Below, piece by piece: positions 26,760-34,855 of a stretch of 64,000 bases of DNA. The position numbers were made by a program, and so were the translations under genes. This stretch comes from Mucilaginibacter sp. SMC90. Lineage in GTDB: Bacteria > Bacteroidota > Bacteroidia > Sphingobacteriales > Sphingobacteriaceae. Under the pieces are notes generated by a model that saw nothing but the letters and a program-made list of their open reading frames with translations, made no database searches and had not been told where the DNA came from. The DNA is taken from positions 1,922,001-1,986,000 of the forward strand of contig NZ_CP094527.1 of assembly GCF_022811725.1 (NCBI RefSeq), written 5' to 3'. Each line of letters begins with the position of its first letter. The first letter of the stretch is position 1.

Positions 26760-27785
26760 AGAAGCCCTGAGTGTAAGGTAAAAAGGCACCTCATATCGTC
26801 CTGTTGAGCCGTTTTTAATAATATTTGCAGTCATTTTTCCCATTTCTTCAAAATCGGTTGATATGGTGGTTAAACCATTCAGGATGATCTTTTTTAACGG
26901 GGTTTCATTGTAAGATATTACGCCAACGTCTTTGCCTATCTTCAACTCTGTAGCCAGGATCCTTTCAATCAAAACCACCAGGTCGTTTTCCATAAGGTTA
27001 ATGAATACATCGCCTTCATTTATCGGTTCTCCATGTATGTCATGAACAACCTTGTAAGTAAATGCATATTGAATACAGAAGCTAAAAAAGCCTTTCAAAA
27101 TTTCACCCGGAAAATAAGTGTATTCCGGGAAGATGATCTTTAGGGTGTGATAATTTCTTAGTTGCGGTAAAGCTTCTTCCAGTGCCTGGAAAATATCTTT
27201 TTCAAAATTTTCGTATACCGCAGCAAAATCACCTTTTATGCCAGGTACCAATTTATCGAGTATTATAAGTTTTTCTTTCGGCAGCGTATTAATAATGTCA
27301 TGAACGTTTTCACCGCCGTCCATAAAGTGCGGCAGGATCACGTAATGGGTATAATCGTTGCTATTGTTTTGGAGTAATTTCTTGAAAAACTCAAAGTCGT
27401 TATTGTATATATAGAAATCGATTGCAGCCTCATGTCCAAGGCCGTCAACTATGGCATCATAAACCAGCTTTTTATGGGTACTTAATTTATTAAATATTAA
27501 AAATACCTTGAATTGTTGCCCGGCCTCAGTGTTTTTGATGTAGTACCCCTTGCCGGGTACTGAGCCAAGCAGGCCTATTGATTTCAGGTGTTTATAAGCC
27601 TTTTCAGCGGTATCACGTGATATTTCAAAATTGCAGTTTAACTCATTGATTGAAGGCAGCGTTTCGTTGATGATCAACTTTCCCTCACGTACGCTTTTGA
27701 TTATCGAGTTAGCTAACTGAACGTATTTGGGGGTAGATGAATAATAATCAATGTAGATGTATTCTAAAAATCGTGAAGACTTCAT
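26754..27785 (-). CDS. GntR-type winged-helix regulator with LacI-like sugar-binding domain (copy 2)
   Basis: 343 residues with the same layout as copy 1: GntR winged helix at about 15-90 (VQLANSIIKSVREGKLIINETLPSI, FEISRDTAEKAYKHLKSIGLLGSVPGKGYYI) and a C-terminal sensor domain with KIGKDVGVISYNETPLKKIILNGLTTISTDFEEMGK. It faces away from rhaM and shares a 214-bp intergenic region with it. That region holds the 16-bp sequence that recurs before the pectin susC. This position makes copy 2 the best candidate for the regulator of the rhamnogalacturonan operons, though the binding site could belong to another protein. Confidence 0.9.
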   Translation of the reverse strand: MKSSRFLEYIYIDYYSSTPKYVQLANSIIKSVREGKLIINETLPSINELNCNFEISRDTAEKAYKHLKSIGLLGSVPGKGYYIKNTEAGQQFKVFLIFNKLSTHKKLVYDAIVDGLGHEAAIDFYIYNNDFEFFKKLLQNNSNDYTHYVILPHFMDGGENVHDIINTLPKEKLIILDKLVPGIKGDFAAVYENFEKDIFQALEEALPQLRNYHTLKIIFPEYTYFPGEILKGFFSFCIQYAFTYKVVHDIHGEPINEGDVFINLMENDLVVLIERILATELKIGKDVGVISYNETPLKKIILNGLTTISTDFEEMGKMTANIIKNGSTGRYEVPFYLTLRASL

Positions 27786-27867
27786 AACTATTAATTATAA
27801 ATGAGAACTGGCCACCGGCAAAAAATTTAAAGTTATTAAAATTCAGTCTTTTTATTAGCAACTTCAT

Positions 27868-27883
27868 GACACTACAGGATGGT
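27868..27883. promoter_or_regulatory. Candidate regulator site (16-bp shared motif), copy A
   Basis: GACACTACAGGATGGT occurs here, 83 bp from the gntR copy 2 start and 117 bp before the rhaM start, and is identical to 37790-37805 before the pectin susC. It has no strong palindromic symmetry. An identical intergenic 16-mer in the same locus is unlikely by chance. Confidence 0.55.
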
Positions 27884-27999
27884 TATTTGATGAAAGCGAT
27901 CTTATTTTGATGAATAAGAAATTTCATGAATGCAAATGAACGCTTTCTCCGGAATTTACTTATGACCAATTATCTAACTAATCTTTTATAGAGTTTATT

Positions 28000-28314
28000 A
28001 TGGAGCGGGTTGCATTTAAGATGAAGCTCTTTGCTGGCTTTGAGCAGGAGTATAAAAAACGTCATGACGAAATATGGCCCGAGTTGTCGGCCTTGTTAAA
28101 AAGTACGGGAATAACCGATTATGCAATATTTCTCGACGAAGAAACCAATGTACTTATCGGTGTTTTAAAAATTGCCGAAAAAACGGCTATGGATATGCTG
28201 CCAGCCAACCCGGTTATGCAGAAATGGTGGGCTTATATGAGCGATATTATGGAAAGTAACCCGGATGGATCGCCGGTGAGTACGCCATTAAAAGAGGTTT
28301 TTTATTTACCGTAG
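28000..28314 (+). CDS. rhaM: L-rhamnose mutarotase
   Basis: 104 residues, the normal length for RhaM. The family pattern is clear: MERVAFKMKLFAGFEQEYKKRHDEIWPEL with the catalytic-region His, the DYAIFLDEETNVLIGVLKI strand pair, and the NPVMQKWWAYMSDIM block with its WW. RhaM interconverts alpha and beta L-rhamnopyranose in the cytoplasm and speeds entry into the rhamnose pathway. It is the first gene of the operon that includes the DUF4450-like enzyme, and GH106 rhamnosidase lies nearby, so rhamnose release from rhamnogalacturonan fits. No rhamnose isomerase or kinase genes are in this window. Confidence 0.95.
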   Translation: MERVAFKMKLFAGFEQEYKKRHDEIWPELSALLKSTGITDYAIFLDEETNVLIGVLKIAEKTAMDMLPANPVMQKWWAYMSDIMESNPDGSPVSTPLKEVFYLP

Positions 28315-28325
28315 ATGAATAACTG

Positions 28326-31300
28326 ATGCTGTTGGTGCCCAAATACATAAGCCCTTGTTTAAAAGCTGTCCGCAATATAATAGGATATATATGTTTCCTG
28401 GTGCTCATGCTGCTGTTATCAGTGATGAGGGGACATGGGCAAACGCAAACAAAGCTTTGGCATAATGCAGCGCGCGAATTGCGTTATCATCCTGATGGGC
28501 AGGATTTTGTGATCCTGAACGGGAAGCATCGTTTTAACAGGGGATTGTATGGCACCAATACCGCATTCAGGGTTGAAGCCGGCGATTTACCCGAGTTTGC
28601 CCTTTACCTGCCCGGAATGGGGGGCAATCTTAAATTCGGAATTGTAAAGAGCCATCAAAGCAAATGGCTGATTAACGCCCGGTATATCGAGGCTCGGTAT
28701 CGTCCGGGGAGCATGATCTATACTATTAAAGACAGTTTGTTGGGTATACATGGTGTTGTTACAATAAAAGTATTGGCGGGTTCAGCGTCTGAATGTATGT
28801 TGGTAAAGGTCGGTTTTCATGGTGTTGACAAACAGGTGAAACTATTTTGGGCCTTCGGAGGTGCCACCGGGAAAAAGTTTTCGAGAGATGGCGATATCGG
28901 GGCCGACCCGGAGTCAAGCTTTTACATGCGGCCGGATTATTGTAAGGGCAATGAGTTTTCATTTAATGACAGGCATTTTACCCTCAATTTTAGCGGTAAA
29001 AGTATAAGTGAAGCCGGACGTTATGAAAATGACCAGGTTAAATCAGCCACTCAGAAAGCCGAAATGACTACTAAAAATGTGCTATACGGCGTTTATCCCG
29101 AGTCGGCAAATGTTCATCTCGTCAATGCCGATACGCAAAGTTCGCCAGCAGCGATGTTAGGTTCCGGATCGGAAGAAAAACCTGTTATTGCAGGTTTAAC
29201 AGCATTTACATCGGGGGGAAATAAATACTGGATGATCATTAACGGGCAGAAACCTGGTGAGGCTGATGTTGAAAAGCTTTTTAACCAAGCGGAAGCTTCG
29301 GTAAAAAAAATATCCTCAAGGGTTGTTGTTCATACGCCCGATCCTTTTATCAATACTATAGGAGGGGCGCTTAGTATAGCAGCTGATGGCATTTGGGAAG
29401 AACCTTCATACCTGCATGGGGCAGTGGCCTGGCGTATGCGCCTGCCGGCCTGGCGGGGCCCTTATGTGGCCGATCCGTTGGGATGGCATGACCGCGCATG
29501 GTCGCATTTTAGCAGTTATGCGCTATCGCAGATTACGGAGCCTGCAACTGGGCCTGTTGTAGCGGATACCGCCCTTCACATAGCAAGGCAACTTGAAAAG
29601 CTGGGCACGTCCATGTTCAGCAGCGGTTATATCAGTCGTAACCCGGGAGGTGATATCCGTCCGCACCATTATGATATGAACCTGGTATTTGTTGATGAGT
29701 TGCTTAATCATTTTAAATGGACAGGTGATTTAAATGAAGTAAGAAAGATGTGGCCGGTCATTGAGCGGCACCTGGCCTGGGAAAAACGCAATTTTGATGC
29801 TGATGGCGATGGATTGTATGATGCCTATTGCGCTATATGGGCCAGCGATGCCTTGCAATATAGTGGAGGCGGGGTAACGCATTCATCGGCTTATAATTAC
29901 CGGGCAAATAAAACGGCAGCTTACCTGGCCGGGCTGATCGGTAAAGATCCAGCACCTTATGAGCTGGAGGCCAATAAAATTCTTTCAGCTATCAACACAG
30001 CATTATGGATGCCGGCCACGGGAAGCTACGCAGAATACAAGGATCTACTTGGATTACGCCAATTGCATCCTTCGGCAGGTTTGTGGACTATTTATCACGC
30101 CATTGATTCAGACGTGCCTAACGCTTTGCAAGCTTATCAGGCGTTAAGATATGTGGATACACAAATGCCGCATATTCCTATATTGGCCAAAGGGCTGTTG
30201 GGGAATAACTATTTACTGTCAACCACAAATTGGCTGCCTTATGATTGGTCGCTTAATAACGTAGTAATGGCCGAAAACCTGCACACAGCCTTAGCCTATT
30301 GGCAGGGCAACAGGCAGCAGGATGCCTACACGCTTTGGAAGAGCGCAATACTGGAAAGTATGTATTTAGGTACCAGCCCCGGTAATTTTCAGCAAATCTC
30401 ATTTTACGACGCGCACCGGGGCGAGCTGTATCGTGATTTTGCTGATCCCATAGGCATGGCAGCACGGTCGCTGGTAGAAGGTTTATTCGGTATCAGGCCG
30501 GATATGTTAAAAGATACACTGACCATAAAGCCTGGTTTACCCCAGGAATGGAACTACGCATTGTTATCAGTGCCCGATCTGAAATTCGATTATAAACGGG
30601 AGGGGGAAATTGATAACTATGTCATCAGCCCATCTTTCAATAAAGCTTCTGTACTGAAATTTCAGGTAGCTGCCAGATCTGTTTCCTTATTGTCGGTTAC
30701 TTTAAATGGCCGCAAAATCAGGTGGACATCTGTAATAAACGCAACCGGGACGCCTGTTTTGCAAATAATAGCAGGAAGGCAAAAGACATATCGTTTCAAG
30801 TTAGTATGGGGTAAAGACCGGCCCCTGGAAATCCAGCCGTCAATTACCTGTATTCCTGATAGTGCACTACATGTTCCACTCCATAAGGCTAAGATTTTGC
30901 AGGTCATTGACCCGCAAAAGGTATTAAGCAAGGTCATTATCTCTGGCCAGCAGATCAATCTAACAACAGAGCATTCGCAAGGCGACCATACCTTTTTCGT
31001 AAAGCTGAAGCAGGGCAGCTTTACCTGGTGGCACCCGCTGAATTTGAAAATTGTAGCTCCCCTTATTGTAACGGCCGACACGCTGCAAACAGGCAATGGT
31101 TTGCAGTTTAAAATAAAAAGTAATTCGGGCAGAAATAATCCTGTATCCGTATCAATTAATCCTGAATTAAAAATAGCTTATAATACGCAGGTTATATTAG
31201 ATCCATCCCGGAAATCTGCCGATTTAGTGATTCCGGCAGCTAACCTGCTACCTGGCAGCAATCATATTCGTTTATCAGATGGCAAAAACATAACAGATAC

Positions 31301-32066
31301 CAATCTTGTAAACTGGAATATTAATAAACCCGCAGGTTTTAAGGCAGAAATGATTGACCTCAAACCGCATTTTAACGATAAGCTAACGCAGATATTTAAG
31401 AACAAATACCTTTCTCCAAGGCCAAACTCAACTACGCTTCAATTGCCCTGGCAGGGAATAGGCAACTGGGCATATCCGTTGGTAACAGCTAATATTGATG
31501 ATAGCGGATTGAAAAAGGTTGCAGGAGAAAATAGCGGGGCTTTTAGCCTGCCGGACAAGGTGCCATTTGCTACAATAACTGATGATGGTAAAAATATCGT
31601 ATTCACATCCCATTGGGATAATTATCCTCATGAAATAAGCATTCCGTTAGCCGGAAAAGCGGTTCATATGTATTTATTGATGGCTGGCTCAACAAACCCC
31701 ATGCAAACACGCATCAACAATGCCGTAATTACTGTCAATTACCAGGATGGTACTCAAACCCTTTTAAACATTAAAAACCCCGAAAACTGGTGGCCTATTG
31801 AGCAGGATGACGATTATGATGATTTTGCTTTTAAAACAGGTGGGCCAAGGCCATTACGTGTATATTTCAAAACCGGCGAAGTAACTACCAATCAAGCTAA
31901 ACATGCAGTTATTAAAGGGTATAGCAACAATGCTGTTGATGGCGGTGCGGGCACCGTACTTGATTTACCCTTAGATAATACAAAGCAATTAAAAAGCCTG
32001 CAACTAAAAACAGTTGCCAACGATGTGGTGATAGGTTTGATGGGTATTACCCTTTTACGCGAGTAA
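28326..32066 (+). CDS. Large secreted DUF4450-like six-hairpin glycosidase candidate
   Basis: 1246 residues with a long signal peptide or membrane anchor (about 1-39, ending RGHGQ). The N-terminal beta-rich part (LWHNAARELRYHPDGQDFVILNG, about 45-340) matches DUF4450-containing proteins. About residues 350-780 look like an (alpha/alpha)6 barrel of the GH78/GH65 type (WRGPYVADPLGWHDRAWSHF, NFDADGDGLYDAYCAIWASD, FYDAHRGELYRDFADPIGMA). The rest is beta-sandwich modules. It is 12 bp behind rhaM and in the same locus as GH106, CE12 and PL22, so a role on a rhamnogalacturonan side chain or end is likely. The reaction and substrate are unknown, and the exact domain edges are estimates. Confidence 0.75.
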   Translation: MLLVPKYISPCLKAVRNIIGYICFLVLMLLLSVMRGHGQTQTKLWHNAARELRYHPDGQDFVILNGKHRFNRGLYGTNTAFRVEAGDLPEFALYLPGMGGNLKFGIVKSHQSKWLINARYIEARYRPGSMIYTIKDSLLGIHGVVTIKVLAGSASECMLVKVGFHGVDKQVKLFWAFGGATGKKFSRDGDIGADPESSFYMRPDYCKGNEFSFNDRHFTLNFSGKSISEAGRYENDQVKSATQKAEMTTKNVLYGVYPESANVHLVNADTQSSPAAMLGSGSEEKPVIAGLTAFTSGGNKYWMIINGQKPGEADVEKLFNQAEASVKKISSRVVVHTPDPFINTIGGALSIAADGIWEEPSYLHGAVAWRMRLPAWRGPYVADPLGWHDRAWSHFSSYALSQITEPATGPVVADTALHIARQLEKLGTSMFSSGYISRNPGGDIRPHHYDMNLVFVDELLNHFKWTGDLNEVRKMWPVIERHLAWEKRNFDADGDGLYDAYCAIWASDALQYSGGGVTHSSAYNYRANKTAAYLAGLIGKDPAPYELEANKILSAINTALWMPATGSYAEYKDLLGLRQLHPSAGLWTIYHAIDSDVPNALQAYQALRYVDTQMPHIPILAKGLLGNNYLLSTTNWLPYDWSLNNVVMAENLHTALAYWQGNRQQDAYTLWKSAILESMYLGTSPGNFQQISFYDAHRGELYRDFADPIGMAARSLVEGLFGIRPDMLKDTLTIKPGLPQEWNYALLSVPDLKFDYKREGEIDNYVISPSFNKASVLKFQVAARSVSLLSVTLNGRKIRWTSVINATGTPVLQIIAGRQKTYRFKLVWGKDRPLEIQPSITCIPDSALHVPLHKAKILQVIDPQKVLSKVIISGQQINLTTEHSQGDHTFFVKLKQGSFTWWHPLNLKIVAPLIVTADTLQTGNGLQFKIKSNSGRNNPVSVSINPELKIAYNTQVILDPSRKSADLVIPAANLLPGSNHIRLSDGKNITDTNLVNWNINKPAGFKAEMIDLKPHFNDKLTQIFKNKYLSPRPNSTTLQLPWQGIGNWAYPLVTANIDDSGLKKVAGENSGAFSLPDKVPFATITDDGKNIVFTSHWDNYPHEISIPLAGKAVHMYLLMAGSTNPMQTRINNAVITVNYQDGTQTLLNIKNPENWWPIEQDDDYDDFAFKTGGPRPLRVYFKTGEVTTNQAKHAVIKGYSNNAVDGGAGTVLDLPLDNTKQLKSLQLKTVANDVVIGLMGITLLRE

Positions 32067-32136
32067 CGATTACAATAAAATAAGCGGCCAAAACACCTTA
32101 AAGTGATGAATTTGTTACAAGAACACCCGCTTCAAT

Positions 32137-32145
32137 CAGGATGGT
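32137..32145. promoter_or_regulatory. Partial match to the shared pectin-locus motif
   Basis: CAGGATGGT, the second half of the 16-bp motif, lies in the 173-bp gap 95 bp before the CE12 start, in the same orientation as the two full copies. The 9-mer also occurs inside genes as a Gln-Asp-Gly coding pattern, so this copy alone is weak. Confidence 0.3.
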
Positions 32146-32239
32146 GCAGGACGCCGTTCGTATAAGCTTGCTATAACTTTATCTATTATAAACCATGGCT
32201 CATATAAGCCGGCCAATAACCAGATAAAGTATATCCATA

Positions 32240-33583
32240 ATGATCAAGCTGCCTTACAAGATCTTGCTGTGCGCTGTTTGCGTTTCGTTGCGGCTCATTT
32301 TACCCGCACCTCTTTTTGCGCAGGTGGTGAAACCCAGTTTTAAGTTTGACTTTAGCAGCGGGAAAGCAGCGACAGGCTATCAAAAGGTTGGTCCGGACGA
32401 GGTTTTTAATGATGCTAAAGGTTATGGCTTTGATTTCGATTCAAAAGTAACAGCTGTAACACGCGATGGCGGAAAGAAACTTACAGGAGGGTATGTAACC
32501 GGTGATCAGCCTTTTTATTTTTCGGTAAATGTGCCTGAAGGAAATTACAAGGTTACCTTAACGGTGGGTGATATCAAGGGAGAGGGCAATATCACGGTGC
32601 GCGCCGAGTCGCGCAGGTTGATGCTGGAACAGGTAAAGACCAGTAACGGAATTGAAAAGCGGAGCTTTATCGTGAACATCCGTAAGCCCGGTATCAGCAA
32701 TGGCGGCAAAGTAGCACTTAAACCCCGGGAGTTTGGAAAGTACGATTGGGATGATAAGCTCAGCTTGGAATTTAATGGCGCAAAGCCCTGTGTTGATGCA
32801 CTGGAAATAGAAAAAGTGGATGACCAGGTAACCGTTTACCTCGCCGGAAATTCAACTGTGGTTGACCAGGACGATGAGCCCTGGTGTTCATGGGGGCAAA
32901 TGATCACCCGGTTTTTCAAACCCGGTGTGGCCATTGCCGATCATGCCGAATCGGGTCTTAGTCTCGGTAGTTTTTTAAATAGCCACCGCTTGGATAAAGT
33001 GCTGAGTGTAATTAAACCGGGCGATTATCTTTTTATAGAGTTCGGGCATAATGATCAGAAAGAAAAAGGCCCGGAGGATGGCGCTTATAAATCATATACA
33101 GATCGTTTTAAGTTATTTATTAATAAAATACGGGAGAAAAAAGCTATCCCCGTAATTGTAACCTCCACCAGTCGCCGGGCTTTTGATGATAGCGGTAAAG
33201 TAGTGAATACCCTTGGTGACTATCCCGACGCTGCAAGAAAAGTTGCCGCAGAATTAAATGTACCCCTGATAGATCTCAATGTCATGACTGCCAGGTTTTA
33301 TGAGGCGCTGGGTAACGAGGGATCTAAAAAAGCTTTTGTGTGGTATCCTGCAAATTCATTTCCAAACCAGCCAAAGGACCTGGCCGACAACACCCATTTT
33401 AATAGTTATGGTGCCTATGAACTTGCAAAATGCGTTATAGAAGGGATCAAAAGTAATCATCTGGCCATTGAGAGGTATATTATTGATGCGCCGCCTTTTG
33501 ATCCTGCTCGTCCTGATCCGGCAGAAACATTCAGCCTGCCGGCCAGCCCTAAAAATAGCACTGTAAAACCCGATGGAAATTAA
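32240..33583 (+). CDS. Rhamnogalacturonan acetylesterase (CE12, SGNH hydrolase)
   Basis: 447 residues with a signal peptide (about 1-28, APLFAQ). About residues 30-190 form a galactose-binding-like beta-sandwich (KFDFSSGKAATGYQ, FYFSVNVPEGNYKVTLTVGD). The SGNH domain follows: AGNSTVVDQ carries the nucleophile Ser, then GHNDQ (block III) and the DNTHFNSYGA block with Asp-x-x-His. It removes acetyl groups from the galacturonic acid of rhamnogalacturonan I so that backbone enzymes can act. It is followed by PL22 and GH106 in one direction with short gaps, ending at a terminator at 37734. Confidence 0.92.
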   Translation: MIKLPYKILLCAVCVSLRLILPAPLFAQVVKPSFKFDFSSGKAATGYQKVGPDEVFNDAKGYGFDFDSKVTAVTRDGGKKLTGGYVTGDQPFYFSVNVPEGNYKVTLTVGDIKGEGNITVRAESRRLMLEQVKTSNGIEKRSFIVNIRKPGISNGGKVALKPREFGKYDWDDKLSLEFNGAKPCVDALEIEKVDDQVTVYLAGNSTVVDQDDEPWCSWGQMITRFFKPGVAIADHAESGLSLGSFLNSHRLDKVLSVIKPGDYLFIEFGHNDQKEKGPEDGAYKSYTDRFKLFINKIREKKAIPVIVTSTSRRAFDDSGKVVNTLGDYPDAARKVAAELNVPLIDLNVMTARFYEALGNEGSKKAFVWYPANSFPNQPKDLADNTHFNSYGAYELAKCVIEGIKSNHLAIERYIIDAPPFDPARPDPAETFSLPASPKNSTVKPDGN

Positions 33584-33615
33584 CTTTTAATAGACGTTAT
33601 ATAAATCTTGATAAA

Positions 33616-34842
33616 ATGATAATGAACAAAAGACTGTTAGTATTGGCGCTCGTAATTTTACAAGCCGGTACAGCTACTTTAAAAGCCCAGGAAGCAATGG
33701 AAACAGGGGGCACCAAATCGATGCCTGCACAATGGATCGATAGCGAAACCGGTCATAAAGTGATCCGCCTGGTGAACCGTGAAAATGACAACGGTAGCTT
33801 TTATTTCAACAATACGCCCTTTGTTCCGCAAATAAAGAACGAAGGCGATCTGATGGTATTTTATGGTAAAACGGATAAGGGGGAACAGCTATTCACGGTT
33901 AATTTAAAAACGCAAAAAATAGCGCAGTTAACGAACCGGGCAAAAGTATCAGGCGAAATGGTTTGCGCCAAAACCCGCGAAGCTTTTTATCAAAGCGGCG
34001 ACAGCGTATTCGCTGTAAATGTGAATACCCATAAAACAAGATTTATTTATGCATTTGCACCCGACTTTAAAGGTAGGGTAGGTACTGTAAATGCCGACGG
34101 AACGTACATGGCCTGTGTTAAGGCTACCGGCGAACAGGAACGCGAAATACTTGCAAAATACCCCGAAAAGCACGATTTCTTTAACCGGATCTATGATGCG
34201 CATATTCAGCATACTCTGTATGTGCTTGATGTTAAGCATAAAACATTAAAACAAATACACCAGGAAAATGAGTGGACAAATCACCTGCTTTTTTCGCCAA
34301 CAGATCCAGATAATCTTTCCTATTGCCATGAAGGTCCCTGGGAAAAGGTTGACCGGATCTGGAATATCAATATAAAAACCGGCGAAAATAAGCTGTTGCA
34401 TAAGCGTACTATGGTAAATGAAATAGCCGGTCATGAGTTTTTTTCGCCGCTGGGCAATACCGAATGGTTTGATCTGCAGAAACCCAAGGGACAAACCTTT
34501 TTCCTTGCAGGTATCAATATGAAAACAGGAAAAGAAGACCGTGTTTACCAAATGGACAGGAATGAATGGTCGATCCATTTTAATGTAACTAAGGATGAGC
34601 AAACATTCGCCGGCGACGGAGGCAATTCCGGGCAAGTGGCTAAAGCACCCGATGGCATGTGGATCTATCTGTTTAAGCCAAACGGCGACCGTTTTAAATC
34701 TGAAAAACTGGTAAATATGAAACATCATAATTATCATCTGGAACCCAATGTGCATTTCTCGCCCGATGAAAAATGGATTATCTTCAGGGCTAATTTTGAA
34801 GGTCATGAGGGAGTTTACGCTGTAGAAATTGCCAAACATTAA
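33616..34842 (+). CDS. PL22 oligogalacturonate lyase-like protein, secreted
   Basis: 408 residues. A signal peptide (MNKRLLVLALVILQAGTATL then KAQ) is present; the start could be 33616 or the Met two codons later. A seven-bladed propeller shows the family's conserved segments: NHLLFSPTDPDNLSYCHEGPW, GHEFFSP, NEWSIHFNVTKDEQTFAGDGG and HHNYHLEPNVHFSPDEKWI, with the several His that bind the metal. PL22 cleaves digalacturonate or short unsaturated uronides by beta-elimination. Classical PL22 enzymes are cytoplasmic, while this one should be periplasmic. It lies between CE12 and GH106. Confidence 0.88.
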   Translation: MIMNKRLLVLALVILQAGTATLKAQEAMETGGTKSMPAQWIDSETGHKVIRLVNRENDNGSFYFNNTPFVPQIKNEGDLMVFYGKTDKGEQLFTVNLKTQKIAQLTNRAKVSGEMVCAKTREAFYQSGDSVFAVNVNTHKTRFIYAFAPDFKGRVGTVNADGTYMACVKATGEQEREILAKYPEKHDFFNRIYDAHIQHTLYVLDVKHKTLKQIHQENEWTNHLLFSPTDPDNLSYCHEGPWEKVDRIWNINIKTGENKLLHKRTMVNEIAGHEFFSPLGNTEWFDLQKPKGQTFFLAGINMKTGKEDRVYQMDRNEWSIHFNVTKDEQTFAGDGGNSGQVAKAPDGMWIYLFKPNGDRFKSEKLVNMKHHNYHLEPNVHFSPDEKWIIFRANFEGHEGVYAVEIAKH

Positions 34843-34855
34843 TACCCCAAACAGG

